From an uncultured Bacteroidia bacterium (GTDB lineage: Bacteria > Bacteroidota > Bacteroidia > Bacteroidales > UBA932): a stretch of 64,000 nucleotides of DNA. This document shows, one piece after another, positions 8,270 to 17,502 of the stretch. The translations under genes and the position numbers were made by a program. The stretch covers positions 93,411 to 157,410 of the forward strand of contig CADBAY010000003.1 in the NCBI GenBank assembly GCA_902792815.1. Direction: 5' to 3'. How positions within the stretch are numbered: the first letter of the stretch is position 1; each line of letters starts with the position of its first letter. The notes under the pieces are model-generated. The model did no database searches. It was not told the origin of the DNA and saw only the letters and a program-made list of their open reading frames with translations.

Positions 8270-8950
8270 ATGATTATTACTGCCCGGGATTTACATAAAA
8301 GTTTCGGCTCCCTGGAGGTGCTGAAAGGAGTGGACGTAAGCGTAGATAAAGGAGAGGTGCTTTCGGTAGTAGGCGCTTCGGGCGCCGGCAAGACCACCTT
8401 GCTCCAGATTCTCGGTACTCTGTCCGCTCCCGATTCAGGCGTGCTTGAAATAGACGGCGTTACCGTATTTGACAGCTCGGGGCGCTCCCTCAAAGGAGAT
8501 GCCCTGGCCTCTTTCAGGGGGCGCAAGATAGGTTTTGTATTCCAGGAGCATCATCTGCTGCCTGAGTTCAGCGCCGTGGAGAACATCATGATCCCTGCTC
8601 TTATTGCCGGGTGCTCCGAGTCGGATGCCCGTAAGGCCGCAGGGGAGTTGCTCGATTTGGTAGGGCTCTCTGAACGTGCCTCCCACAAGCCGTCCGAGCT
8701 CTCCGGAGGCGAGCAGCAGAGGGTTGCCATTGCCCGGGCCCTGGTAAATAAACCGGCCGTTCTTTTTGCCGATGAGCCCACCGGCAACCTAGATTCGGTT
8801 ACTAAAGAAGAGATCCACCGCCTGTTTTTCAGCCTCCGGGACGCGCTGTCGCAAACCATTGTAATCGTTACCCACGACCCGTCCCTCGCCGCCCTCTGTG
8901 ACCGTACCCTTGAAATGAAAGACGGACGTTTTGTGGGCTCCGGAACATAA
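8270..8950 (+). CDS. lolD: ABC transporter ATP-binding protein, LolD type
   Basis: ATPase of the inner-membrane complex that releases outer-membrane lipoproteins (LolCDE) or of a close MacB/FtsE relative. The 226-residue product shows Walker [10 protein letters not shown] (about 36-44), Q-loop [17 protein letters not shown], signature [15 protein letters not shown], Walker [13 protein letters not shown] and H-loop IVTHD. The 226-residue length and the [13 protein letters not shown] segment favour LolD. No permease gene is adjacent; in Bacteroidetes lolD is often separate from lolCE. It has its own promoter. Confidence 0.88.
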   Translation: MIITARDLHKSFGSLEVLKGVDVSVDKGEVLSVVGASGAGKTTLLQILGTLSAPDSGVLEIDGVTVFDSSGRSLKGDALASFRGRKIGFVFQEHHLLPEFSAVENIMIPALIAGCSESDARKAAGELLDLVGLSERASHKPSELSGGEQQRVAIARALVNKPAVLFADEPTGNLDSVTKEEIHRLFFSLRDALSQTIVIVTHDPSLAALCDRTLEMKDGRFVGSGT

Positions 8951-8966
8951 AATAGCACTTTGGTAT

Positions 8967-8996
8967 TTGTTTTGTAAGAGCTATAGCGTATTTTTG
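8967..8996 (+). promoter_or_regulatory. Promoter of the 9013 gene
   Basis: TTG (8967-8969), a 19-nt spacer and TATTTTTG (8989-8996): a full -33/-7 match, 16 nt before the ATG at 9013. Confidence 0.7.
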
Positions 8997-9012
8997 CAAA
9001 AATGTATTGAAT

Positions 9013-9642
9013 ATGAAAATGATAAAATCTATCCTTTCTGCGGCGCTCACCCTGGCGGGCACCGTCCTCCTTGCCCAGAACACCCCTTCGCTCGGTCTGC
9101 CTTCCAACGCGTCTTCCTCTTGCCCAGAGATGGCTTCATCGAAGGTTTCTTATTTTGCCAGGAACTACACCGTATCAAAGGAGATTTCCGGCGATTATAT
9201 CCTTACCAACGGCTCCGAGGTACGCTACGATGCTTCTACCGGCCGCGAATACACCAAGTTCGCCGACGGCACCGTGCAGCTGGTATCTACAAAGGTCAAC
9301 GGCAAAGATGTGGAGGTCACTATCTACCGCATTTTCGACAAAGACAAGACCTACACCAAGAATTCTTTCACTCGCCGCGTCAATAACGGCAAGGCCAAAT
9401 ATGAGGTTTATATGGGCCGCTGGAGCAAGATCAGCGCTCACAAGACCATCACCCGCTACATCGACTGCGAGACCGGCATTCCTTTCGCCACCCTGTCAAA
9501 GGACGTACTCGTGCAGATGACAGCAGGTATCGAGGTCGGCGAGCAGCCTGCCAAGTACTTCGAGCTCCCGGAAGAGAAGGGCTACACCCTTATCGAAGAC
9601 GGGATGTCCAAGCTCTACGACATGATGAACAAGAAGAAATAA
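9013..9642 (+). CDS. Secreted protein of unknown function
   Basis: A 209-residue exported protein. The start is the ATG at 9013 (MKMIKSILS); the TTG codon six bases earlier is unlikely. A signal peptide ends near LLAQN. The mature part is beta-rich and polar, with repeated short strands (DYILTNGSEVRY; KFADGTVQLVSTKVNGKDV) and ends in basic residues. The folding pattern recalls DUF4412-like or LolA-like periplasmic proteins, but I cannot assign it. It lies between lolD and lgt, both lipoprotein-pathway genes, which may be coincidence. Confidence 0.78.
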   Translation: MKMIKSILSAALTLAGTVLLAQNTPSLGLPSNASSSCPEMASSKVSYFARNYTVSKEISGDYILTNGSEVRYDASTGREYTKFADGTVQLVSTKVNGKDVEVTIYRIFDKDKTYTKNSFTRRVNNGKAKYEVYMGRWSKISAHKTITRYIDCETGIPFATLSKDVLVQMTAGIEVGEQPAKYFELPEEKGYTLIEDGMSKLYDMMNKKK

Positions 9643-9646
9643 CGCT

Positions 9647-10519
9647 CTACCTCAGCGGTTTAGCGTAATGAGTCTGCTCTTTAGGAGCCGGTGCGGGATG
9701 AACTGCCGCGGCCGGCTTCTTTTTTATTCCGGACCATATCAGCACCCCTATGCCAAGCAGGATGAAGGGGATTGAGAGCACCTGGCCGGTGTTGAGTCCG
9801 AGGAAGCTGAAATCGGTGCTTTCTTCTTTGACGAACTCTATCAGGAACCTGACCCCGAAGCAGCACAGAAGGAACGTTCCGAAGAAGAAACCTCTGTGCA
9901 GTTTGTCCAGTTTCTTGGCGTAGAGCCAGAGCAGGATAAAGCCCAGTATGAGGTAGCTTAGCGACTCGTACATTTGGGCGGGGTGCTTGGGGACGGTCTC
10001 GCCGCGAATCTCGAACACTACGCCCCAGGGAAGGGAAGTAGGGTCGCCGTAAATCTCGGAATTGAACAGGTTGCCAAGGCGGATGAGGCAGCCGGCAAAC
10101 GCTACGGTTATGACCAGATGGTCCAGGATCCACATAAAGTCAAAGTCGTTCTTTTTGCCGTAATGGGCTGAGAACCACCACATTCCCAGTATAAGAGCTA
10201 TGGCTCCTCCGTGGCTCGCCAGCCCGCCCTTCCAAGGCTGGAACACTTCCAGGAAGCCCTTCCAGGTGCCAAAGTAGTATTCGGGCTGATAAAAAATGCA
10301 GTGCCCTAGGCGGGCGCCCACGATGGTTGCTATCAGAAGGGTATAGAGAAGCGGGTCAAGCAGTTTTTCGGAGATACCCTCGCGGCGGAAGAACCAGCGG
10401 AACAAATACCAGCCGATGATGAAGCCCGACACGAAAAGCAGTGAATACCAGCGAATTCCGAAGCTCCCGAGATGGATGAGCACCGGATCCACATTCCAAC
10501 GTATTGCGAGTAAATCCAT
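9647..10519 (-). CDS. lgt: Prolipoprotein diacylglyceryl transferase
   Basis: Inner-membrane enzyme that moves diacylglycerol from phosphatidylglycerol to the lipobox cysteine of prolipoproteins. The 290-residue product is polytopic (about seven helices). It shows family motifs: RWYSLLFVSGF, the GARLGHCIFYQPEYY segment (catalytic His region), the conserved Lgt signature IRLGNLFNSEIYG, and the HPAQMYESLSYL stretch. The C-terminal tail after about 265 is Lys/Pro/Ala rich. It is convergent with the 9013 gene (four-base gap) and monocistronic, with its own promoter. Confidence 0.95.
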   Translation of the reverse strand: MDLLAIRWNVDPVLIHLGSFGIRWYSLLFVSGFIIGWYLFRWFFRREGISEKLLDPLLYTLLIATIVGARLGHCIFYQPEYYFGTWKGFLEVFQPWKGGLASHGGAIALILGMWWFSAHYGKKNDFDFMWILDHLVITVAFAGCLIRLGNLFNSEIYGDPTSLPWGVVFEIRGETVPKHPAQMYESLSYLILGFILLWLYAKKLDKLHRGFFFGTFLLCCFGVRFLIEFVKEESTDFSFLGLNTGQVLSIPFILLGIGVLIWSGIKKKPAAAVHPAPAPKEQTHYAKPLR

Positions 10520-10535
10520 AGCGTAAAAATTTCTT

Positions 10536-10543
10536 CAAAGATA
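10536..10543 (-). promoter_or_regulatory. -7 box of lgt
   Basis: On the minus strand TATCTTTG, an exact TAnnTTTG match 16 nt before the lgt ATG. Confidence 0.55.
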
Positions 10544-10616
10544 GAGTTTTTGACTCGTATAAACAAGCCTGCAGGTGGTATAATTTTTGTAGCAAAAATG
10601 CGCTCGTTAGAGTAGC

Positions 10617-11996
10617 ATGAAAAAGTTATTTATATCTCTTGCAGGCCTTATTTTAGCGGCCTCACAAATATGCTCCGCGCAGCAAGTCCTGAGCCTGGAC
10701 GACGCTCTCAAGATTGCCCTGAGCGAGAATGCATCTGTAAAGGTTGCCGATCTTGAAATAGAGCGCACAGGTTATGCCCGTAAAGGCTCCTACGCTGCAC
10801 TTTTCCCTCAAGTGGACGGCACGGCCAACTATCAGCGTACCATCAAGAAACAGGTGATGTACATGGATTTCGACATCCCCGGAATGGGCGGTAGTGGCGA
10901 CTCTTCATCCGAGCAGGGCGGACGCTCACGCGACGGATTCGAAGTCGGCCGCTGGAACACCTGGTCCACGGGCGTCTCGGCCAGTATGCCCCTTGTTAAC
11001 GCGCAGCTCTGGAAGAGTATCCAGATATCCGGTCAGGACGTTGAACTTGCGGTCGAAAAGGCCCGCAGTTCCCGTCTGGAAACTGTTACCCAGGTCAAGA
11101 AAGCGTTCTTTACTGTGCTTCTGGCCAAGGAGGCGGCAGCAGTTTATAAATCGGTATACGACAATGCCGTCGAGAATCTCAAGCTTACCGAGCAGAAGTA
11201 TAACGCGCAGAGGGCCTCTGAACTCGATCTTACCAGGGCCAAGACTGCCGTAGCCAATGCGGTGCCAAATGTGTACGACTCCGAGAATTCCGTCGATCTT
11301 GGCCTGTGGCAGCTCAAGGCTGTTATGGGAGTGGCTCTCGATTCGGATATCGATGTGGCCGGCTCGCTTGCCGATTACGCCGACGCCATGCTCACCGATC
11401 CCCGCCCCGACGAAGACCTTAGCGGCAACTCCACTCTGCGCCAGCTGGATATTCAGGCAAGGCAGCTTGCTTCCAGCATAAAGTTGCAGCAATATGCATC
11501 ACTGCCTTCACTGGCCCTGGCTTTCTCGTACAGCCTTAACGCCATGACCAACGATTTCAAGTTCAGCGAGTACAAATGGTCGCCATACTCATATGTCGGC
11601 CTTAGCCTCAATATTCCCATTTTTGCCGGCGGCAAGCGTTATCACGCTGTCAAAGCGGCAAAAGTGCAGGCTGCTGAACTTGACATCCAGAGGGCCAATA
11701 CCGAGCGGCAGCTGCAAATTGCCGTCCGCCAGTATCTGGGCACCATGGAGACTGCCATCAAGAGTCACGCTTCGGCCAGCAGTGCCGTTGAAACTGCCAC
11801 CAAGGCCTACGGGATTGCCCGCAAGTCGTACGACGTGGGCCGCAGTACTCTCACCGATCTTAACGACGCCCAGCTTGCTCTTACCCAGTCGCAGCTAGGC
11901 GTCTGCCAGGCCATATATAATTATCTTTCCGCCAAATCCGACCTCGAGGGCACCCTCGGCGCCGACTTCCTCGATAAAACAGCAAACAATGAATAA
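10617..11996 (+). CDS. TolC-family outer-membrane efflux channel
   Basis: Outer-membrane trimeric channel subunit of the efflux pump encoded by the next two genes. The 459-residue product has a signal peptide (to about residue 21, SAQQ). Two outer-membrane efflux repeats follow, with long alpha-helical hairpins (LTLDDALKIALSENAS-like start; YNAQRASELDLTRAKTAVAN; SYDVGRSTLTDLNDAQLALTQSQ). The segment QSQ is typical of the second repeat. A near-consensus promoter box lies about 30 nt upstream. The stop overlaps the adaptor gene start by eight bases, which indicates translational coupling. Confidence 0.92.
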   Translation: MKKLFISLAGLILAASQICSAQQVLSLDDALKIALSENASVKVADLEIERTGYARKGSYAALFPQVDGTANYQRTIKKQVMYMDFDIPGMGGSGDSSSEQGGRSRDGFEVGRWNTWSTGVSASMPLVNAQLWKSIQISGQDVELAVEKARSSRLETVTQVKKAFFTVLLAKEAAAVYKSVYDNAVENLKLTEQKYNAQRASELDLTRAKTAVANAVPNVYDSENSVDLGLWQLKAVMGVALDSDIDVAGSLADYADAMLTDPRPDEDLSGNSTLRQLDIQARQLASSIKLQQYASLPSLALAFSYSLNAMTNDFKFSEYKWSPYSYVGLSLNIPIFAGGKRYHAVKAAKVQAAELDIQRANTERQLQIAVRQYLGTMETAIKSHASASSAVETATKAYGIARKSYDVGRSTLTDLNDAQLALTQSQLGVCQAIYNYLSAKSDLEGTLGADFLDKTANNE

Positions 11997-13011
11997 ATCA
12001 TTCCTTCTTGTAGCAACTGTGCTGATGGCAGCCGGTTGCGGATCACAGAACAATCAGGCTCCCGCCACGCAGCAGGCCCCACAGGAGCCGCAGGTCGCGC
12101 TTGTGAGCGTAGTGGCCGCCGCCCGCGAAAACGTACCCCAGACTTCGCTTTATTCCTCGACCGTCCAGGCCAAGGTGGTTAACAACATAGCTCCGCAGGG
12201 CACGGGGCGTATACAGAAGCTCAATGTTGAGGTGGGCGACTTCGTGGCCAAGGGCCAGGTACTTGCCGAGATGGACAAGGTGCAGCTGGAGCAGGCCCAG
12301 CTCAAGCTCCGCAACGACGAGACCGAGCTCGAGCGGGTACGCACCCTGCTTAGTCAGGGCGGTATTTCACAAGCCGATTTCGACCAGCTGGAGCTGGCTT
12401 TCAACGTGAGCAAGAGCAGCTGCCGCAATATCGAAGAGAACACCATCCTGCGCAGCCCCGTGAGCGGTGTCATCACCGCCCGTAACTACGACAGGGGCGA
12501 TATGTTCACCATGGGGCAGCCCATCTATACCGTCCAGCAGATTACGCCTGTCAAAATACTCGTGGGCATCTCCGAGACAGACTATACCCGCGTCAAAAAG
12601 GGCGATACCGTGAGCATCACCGCCGACGCCCTTCCGGGCAAGGAGTTCAGCGGCACCGTTAACCGCCTGTACCCTACAATGGACCCTGCGACCCATACTT
12701 TCAACGTTGAGGTCACGGTGCCCAACACCCGCAGGGAACTGCGTCCGGGCATGTATGCCAGGGTTACCGTCAATTTCGGGAGTACTTTCAACATCGTTCT
12801 TCCCGATACTGCGGTGCTCAAGATGCAGGGAGCCGGCACCCGTTCCGTGTTTGTGGTAGATCCCGAGGGCAAAGCCGAGATGAGGGTCGTCACCCTGGGC
12901 CGCCACTTCGACGGCAAGTATGAGATACTCTCCGGACTCGAAGAGGGAGAGCAGGTGGTAGTCAAAGGTAATTCCGCGCTTAAGGCGGGGCAGGCCGTTC
13001 AAATAGGATAA
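11989..13011 (+). CDS. RND efflux periplasmic adaptor (membrane-fusion) lipoprotein
   Basis: Links the RND pump to the TolC channel. The 340-residue product has a lipoprotein signal with lipobox MAAGC (Cys at about 17). The usual domain order follows: barrel-sandwich (NVEVGDFVAKGQVLAEMDK), alpha hairpin (QLEQAQLKLRNDETELERV), second lipoyl half (RSPVSGVITARNYDRGDM), beta-barrel (VKKGDTVSITADALPGKEF), and membrane-proximal domain with LRPGMYARVTV and GLEEGEQVVVKGNSAL. Three bases separate it from the pump gene. Confidence 0.93.
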   Translation: MNKSFLLVATVLMAAGCGSQNNQAPATQQAPQEPQVALVSVVAAARENVPQTSLYSSTVQAKVVNNIAPQGTGRIQKLNVEVGDFVAKGQVLAEMDKVQLEQAQLKLRNDETELERVRTLLSQGGISQADFDQLELAFNVSKSSCRNIEENTILRSPVSGVITARNYDRGDMFTMGQPIYTVQQITPVKILVGISETDYTRVKKGDTVSITADALPGKEFSGTVNRLYPTMDPATHTFNVEVTVPNTRRELRPGMYARVTVNFGSTFNIVLPDTAVLKMQGAGTRSVFVVDPEGKAEMRVVTLGRHFDGKYEILSGLEEGEQVVVKGNSALKAGQAVQIG

Positions 13012-13014
13012 GCA

Positions 13015-16000
13015 ATGAGCATCTACCGCAAAGCTGTCAACAATCCGGTGACGACGGCCCTCGTCTTCATCGCCTTTATGATATTCGGTATCTTCTCCCT
13101 GAGCCGTACCAGTATAGCCCAGTTCCCGGAGTTCGATTCCAATACCATCATGGTGATGTCTTCATACCCGGGAGCCAACGCCGCCGATATAGAGACCAAC
13201 CTCACCAAGGTGCTCGAGAACGCCTTGAACGGCGTGGAGAACCTCAAGGAGCTCAATTCCCGCTCCAAGGAGAATGTATCGCTGCTTACGCTTACTTTCG
13301 AGTACGGCACCGACATAGAAGAGGCCACCAACAACGTCCGTGACAAGCTGGACATGGTTAATTCGGTATTGCCGGACGGCGCTTCGATGCCCGTCATATT
13401 CAAGTTCAGCGCCGACGACATGCCCATCATGCTCCTCACGGCTACTGCCAACGAGAGCCTGCAGGGCCTCGACAAGATTCTGGATGACCGTCTGGCTACG
13501 CCTCTGGCCCGTGTGCCCGGAGTGGGTACTATCAGCGTGGCTGGCGCGCCGACCCGCGAGATACAGGTTTACTGCGACCCTACCCGTCTTCAGGCTTATA
13601 ACCTGAGCGTGAGCACTATAGCCAACATCATCGCTGCCGAGAACCGCAACCTCCCTTCGGGAAACATCGACATAGGTTCCAATACTTACACTCTCCGTGT
13701 GCAGAAGGAATTCACCGACCCGTCGGAACTGCTTGACATAGTGCTCGGCTCCGTGGGCGGCAGGACCGTGTACCTGCGCGACGTGGCCACCATACGCGAC
13801 GGCGGCGAAGAGCGCGAGCAGGAGTCCTACACCAACGGCGAGCGCTCGGCCAGAATCATTATCCAGAAGCAGTCAGGCGCCAACACCGTCAACGTAATCA
13901 AGGGCATCAAGAAGCAGCTCGCCAAGATCGAGCCCACGCTTCCTGCTGATATCGAGGTGAGCATCCTGGTTGACGGATCGACGGAGATTATCAACACCAT
14001 CAAGACTCTCCGTGATACCATCATCATCACCTTCCTGGTGGTTATGCTGGTGGTGTTCCTGTTCCTCGGAAATATCAAGTCGACATTTATCATCGTGCTG
14101 TCCATTCCTATGGCGCTCCTGGCCTCGCTGGTATATCTGTTCGCCACGGGCAACACGCTGAATATCATTTCAATGTCTGCTTTGGCCATAGCCATAGGCA
14201 TGGTGGTGGACGACGCTATAGTGGTGCTGGAGAACGTGTCGACCCACCTTGCCAGGGGCGAACGGCCCAAGGAGGCGGCGGTGCACGGCACGTCCGAAGT
14301 GGGTATTTCGGTTATCGCATCTACCCTTACCATGCTGTGCGTGTTCCTGCCGCTTACTATGATCAACGGCATGGCGGGAATGATGTTCAGGCAGCTGGGA
14401 TGGATTGTGAGCATCATTATGATAGTGTCCACTACGGCCGCTCTTACCCTTGTGCCCATGCTCTGCTCCCGCTGGCTCAAACCCAACGAGAAGCACGGCC
14501 GTGTGTATAATGCCGTATTCGGTCCGGTGAACCGCTTTATCAATTGGATATCAAGAGGATACGGGCATGTCATCCATTGGGCTACAGGGCGCAGGGCGAT
14601 TGTGATTTCGGCTTTTGCCATCATATTCGTAGTTACCGTGCTGCTGCTCGCTCCGGGCATCAAGACCGAGTTCTTCCCCCGCGGCGACTCCGACCGTATC
14701 TCCTGCAATATCGAGTTGCCTATGGGTACGGCGCAGGATGTGACCCGGCAGTTCGCTTTCGAGGTGTACGACGAGGTATGCGCGGAGGTGCCCGAGGCGC
14801 AGCGGATCAACGTCACCTTCGGCCAGGCCGATACCGACAATACATTCGCCAATATGCAGAATAACGGTACGCACGTGATTTCGATGAACGTGCGCATCGG
14901 AACCAGCAGCACCCGCAAGCGCACCAGCGCCGAGATTGCCGATGTAATACGCGGCATCCTCAAACGCCACCCCGACATACATCGGGCCATGGTGACCGAA
15001 GGCGGCGGCGGAATGGGCGGTGCGTCATCCATCAAGGTCGAAGTGTACGGCTATAGTTTCGAAACCACCGACCGCATAGCCAAGGAGTTGCAGACCAAGA
15101 TGTTGCAGGACCCTGCATTTGCACAGGTGACACTCAGCCGCGACGAGTACACCCCCGAGTTCCAGATGGACTTCGACCGTACCAAGCTGGCTGTCAACGG
15201 GCTCAACTCCACCACGGCCGGATCGGCGTTCAGCGCTGCCATGAGCGGAACGGTGGCCTCCTACTACCGCGAGGACGGCGAGGAGTACAGCATCCGCGTG
15301 CGCTACGCTCCTGAGTTCCGCACCAGCATCGAGGATATGGAGAACATTACGGTCACGGGCGCCCAGGGCAATACCGTACGCATGAAGGAACTTGGCACCA
15401 TAGTAGAAACGCTCGTCCCGCCTACCATCGAGCGCAAAGACCGCGAGAGGCTCATTACCGTAACGGGTATAGTTGGACGCGGGAAAGCGCTTTCCGAGGC
15501 TGTCGCAGCGGCGCAAAGAGCCATCGATTCTACCGATATCCCTTCGGAACTGAATATCCAGATTGCGGGCGATTACGAGGACCAGCAAGACATGTTCGCC
15601 GACCTGTTCCTCCTTATAGTGCTCATTATCATTCTGGTCTATATGGTCATGGCGTCGCAGTTCGAGTCGTTCATGAGTCCGTTCGTGATTATGTTCAGCG
15701 TGCCGTTCGCCGTGGTCGGCGTGCTCATCGGCTTTGCCATATCGGGAGTCAACCTCGGTATGATGTCGCTGGTGGGTATCATCATCTTGCTCGGTATCGT
15801 GGTCAAGAACGGTATCGTGCTGATTGACTACACTATACTGCTCCGTGAGCGCGGTATGAACGTGCGCGATGCGTCCACCACCGCCGCCCGCAGCCGTCTG
15901 AGGCCTATCCTTATGACCACGCTCACCACCGTGCTGGGTATGCTCCCTATGGCTATAGGCACCGGCGAGGGCTCTGAGCTGTGGCGTTCGCTGGGCGTTA

Positions 16001-16122
16001 CGGTGTGCTGGGGTCTGTCAATCTCCACACTAGTGACCCTGGTGCTTATCCCCACGCTCTATTGCGCCATTTGCATGGGGCAGGAAAAACGTAAGAAGAA
16101 GAAACTCGCAAAGCAGCAATGA
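13015..16122 (+). CDS. RND-family efflux permease (AcrB/HAE-1 like)
   Basis: Proton-driven inner-membrane exporter of hydrophobic compounds. The 1035-residue product is full length for the family, with 12 predicted helices and two large periplasmic loops. Visible are the first helix block (AVNNPVTTALVFIAFMIFGI), the TM4 proton-relay motif AIGMVVDDAIVVLENV, and the matching second-half segment GIVVKNGIVLIDY. The porter-domain beginnings MSSYPGANAADIE and LPDGASMPV are also present. It forms an operon with the adaptor, TolC and PG0541 genes. The substrate cannot be read from sequence. Confidence 0.95.
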   Translation: MSIYRKAVNNPVTTALVFIAFMIFGIFSLSRTSIAQFPEFDSNTIMVMSSYPGANAADIETNLTKVLENALNGVENLKELNSRSKENVSLLTLTFEYGTDIEEATNNVRDKLDMVNSVLPDGASMPVIFKFSADDMPIMLLTATANESLQGLDKILDDRLATPLARVPGVGTISVAGAPTREIQVYCDPTRLQAYNLSVSTIANIIAAENRNLPSGNIDIGSNTYTLRVQKEFTDPSELLDIVLGSVGGRTVYLRDVATIRDGGEEREQESYTNGERSARIIIQKQSGANTVNVIKGIKKQLAKIEPTLPADIEVSILVDGSTEIINTIKTLRDTIIITFLVVMLVVFLFLGNIKSTFIIVLSIPMALLASLVYLFATGNTLNIISMSALAIAIGMVVDDAIVVLENVSTHLARGERPKEAAVHGTSEVGISVIASTLTMLCVFLPLTMINGMAGMMFRQLGWIVSIIMIVSTTAALTLVPMLCSRWLKPNEKHGRVYNAVFGPVNRFINWISRGYGHVIHWATGRRAIVISAFAIIFVVTVLLLAPGIKTEFFPRGDSDRISCNIELPMGTAQDVTRQFAFEVYDEVCAEVPEAQRINVTFGQADTDNTFANMQNNGTHVISMNVRIGTSSTRKRTSAEIADVIRGILKRHPDIHRAMVTEGGGGMGGASSIKVEVYGYSFETTDRIAKELQTKMLQDPAFAQVTLSRDEYTPEFQMDFDRTKLAVNGLNSTTAGSAFSAAMSGTVASYYREDGEEYSIRVRYAPEFRTSIEDMENITVTGAQGNTVRMKELGTIVETLVPPTIERKDRERLITVTGIVGRGKALSEAVAAAQRAIDSTDIPSELNIQIAGDYEDQQDMFADLFLLIVLIIILVYMVMASQFESFMSPFVIMFSVPFAVVGVLIGFAISGVNLGMMSLVGIIILLGIVVKNGIVLIDYTILLRERGMNVRDASTTAARSRLRPILMTTLTTVLGMLPMAIGTGEGSELWRSLGVTVCWGLSISTLVTLVLIPTLYCAICMGQEKRKKKKLAKQQ

Positions 16123-16412
16123 AAGCCATATTCATAAGTTACAACCAGGCCTACAGCGACGAGATCGTGGCCATACTTGAGAATCACCGCCAGAGGGGAT
16201 ATACCCGCTGGACCGATGTGCAGGGCAAGGGAGGTTTCAACGGCATCCCCCATATGGGGAGCCACGCATGGCCCGAGCAGAACCATGCCATCCTGACCTT
16301 TGTCAAGGATGAGAAGGTCCAGCCTATCCTCGGCTCCCTTAAAGCCAAGGACGAGGCGACCCCCGACCTTGGTCTCCGCGCCTTCGTTTGGAACGTGGAG
16401 GAGAGCTGTTAG
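16119..16412 (+). CDS. PG0541-family RND-associated small protein
   Basis: A 97-residue cytosolic protein that starts inside the last codons of the pump gene (four-base ATGA overlap). It resembles the PG0541 family, a PII-like ferredoxin-fold protein found almost only behind Bacteroidetes RND pumps. Visible features are MKAIFISYNQAYSDEIVAIL (beta-alpha), RGYTRWTDVQGKG (PII T-loop-like segment) and the His-containing HMGSHAWPEQNHAIL. It is presumed to modulate the pump, but the mechanism is unknown. Confidence 0.88.
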   Translation: MKAIFISYNQAYSDEIVAILENHRQRGYTRWTDVQGKGGFNGIPHMGSHAWPEQNHAILTFVKDEKVQPILGSLKAKDEATPDLGLRAFVWNVEESC

Positions 16413-16423
16413 GACCTACGGTC

Positions 16424-16917
16424 GCAAAGCGCACAAAAACACGGGATTTGTGGCAAAAGTGGCGTCAATCTGGCTAAAAGCGCACAAAACACGGAAATCT
16501 GTGTCAAAAGCAGCAACGAATCTATCGCTTTGACATAAAAAGCCGCATTTTGTGCGTGGCATACCCTGAATTTGCTTCGCTTGATGAGTCATTCTTTGCT
16601 GGATTATATTCCGAGGTGCAACGCATCAACGCTAAAGTGAACAAAAACTTGTGTTATATTCGCTCTGCTCAACTGTACTTTAACTATTGTTTTGCATAAC
16701 TGTTGTTTAGTGGTTCTTCTGTGTGCGGGCAAACAGCAAAAAGGTGGCAAAATGCCGTTTGCCCGCCACTTCGATGACCACCAAACCGCACTGTATTAAT
16801 CAAAATAGCTTCCCCTGCCGTGCGTGAAAAGAGCGTTTTTAGGTACGGCGGACGGAGCGGGGTATCACCTACGGCAGTAAAGCGCAAAATAACACGGATA
16901 TTTGTGGCAAAAGCCGC
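16424..16917. repeat. Three dispersed copies of a ~40-bp intergenic repeat
   Basis: Copies at 16424-16463, 16473-16512 and 16874-16917 share AGCGCA-CAAAA-ACACGG-ATTTGTG-CAAAAG with a few changes. All lie in the 775-bp gap between the RND operon and the thioredoxin operon (16413-17187). I see no credible gene in this gap. Confidence 0.7.
16725..16766. repeat. Intergenic inverted repeat
   Basis: Arms 16725-16738 and 16753-16766 (GCGGGCAAACAGCA against TGCCGTTTGCCCGC) pair with one mismatch around a 14-nt loop. No T-run follows, so it is probably not a terminator. Confidence 0.6.
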
Positions 16918-17122
16918 CCAAGGTTGGACCTTTGACGCCGGAATCCGTCGGAAACGTCGCCATGGGTGCCGGCGGTTGGACCTTTGGCGCCGAAAGCGCC
17001 CGGAAACGTCGCCAGGGGTGCCGGCGGATGGACCCTTGGCGCCGGAATCCGCCGGGAGCCGCTTGGGCCGTGGCTCGCTTTGCCAGGCAAGACACAGGGG
17101 TATGACCACCAAACAGCACTGT
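16774..17122. repeat. Direct repeat pair of 21 bp, 328 bp apart
   Basis: Copies at 16774-16794 and 17102-17122 share 20 of 21 bases (both start ATGACCACCAAAC). They bracket the third copy of the 40-bp repeat and the 52-bp tandem array, so the bracketed block may have moved or duplicated as a unit. Confidence 0.6.
16922..17062. repeat. Tandem repeat, 52-bp period, about 2.7 copies
   Basis: Units start at 16922, 16974 and 17026 (GGTTGGACC, GGTTGGACC, GGATGGACC), each with a GGCGCCG-like core. The period is not a multiple of three, so a conserved coding role is unlikely. Confidence 0.8.
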
Positions 17123-17173
17123 GGTATGGTGGATACAAGGCGCGAATAATATTCTATTATCCAAATATTTTTA

Positions 17174-17181
17174 TATATTTG
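17174..17181 (+). promoter_or_regulatory. -7 box of the thioredoxin operon
   Basis: TATATTTG, an exact TAnnTTTG match six nt before the ATG at 17188. An almost leaderless mRNA is predicted. Confidence 0.6.
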
Positions 17182-17187
17182 TGGAAT

Positions 17188-17502
17188 ATGGATAAAGTAA
17201 TTACATCAACCAATTTTCAGGAGTACCTAGAGGTTCCGGGACTGCTGGTGATAGATTTCTGGGCCACTTGGTGCGGCCCTTGCCGTATGCTCAGCCCTAT
17301 AGTGGACGACCTTGCCGCGGAGTTTGAAGGCCGCGCCACCATTGCCAAGTGCAACGTGGACGATTGCGAGGACATTGCCGCTCAGTTCGGCGTCCGCAAC
17401 ATCCCCACCCTTGTGTTTGTCAAGAACGGGGCGGTGGTTGACCGTACCGTGGGAGTGATGCCCAAGCAGGAACTCGAGGCCAAGATCAACCTCTATCTGT
17501 AA
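17188..17502 (+). CDS. trxA: Thioredoxin
   Basis: Cytosolic dithiol-disulfide oxidoreductase. The 104-residue single-domain product has the WCGPC active site (about residues 28-32) preceded by VIDFWATWC, and the cis-proline segment VRNIPTLVFVKNG. There is no signal peptide. The ATG at 17188 gives the canonical thioredoxin length; the frame is open further upstream through repeat DNA, which I reject as coding. The stop overlaps the next start by one base. First gene of a six-gene operon. Confidence 0.93.
   Translation: MDKVITSTNFQEYLEVPGLLVIDFWATWCGPCRMLSPIVDDLAAEFEGRATIAKCNVDDCEDIAAQFGVRNIPTLVFVKNGAVVDRTVGVMPKQELEAKINLYL

Noticed and set aside
13827-15035. A 402-residue minus-strand frame inside the RND pump gene
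   Set aside because: Ser/Thr/Met-rich shadow composition and no start context; the plus strand is a full-length pump.
16966-17187. Upstream extension of the thioredoxin frame
   Set aside because: It reads through the 52-bp non-triplet repeat and the promoter box; the ATG at 17188 gives a complete thioredoxin.
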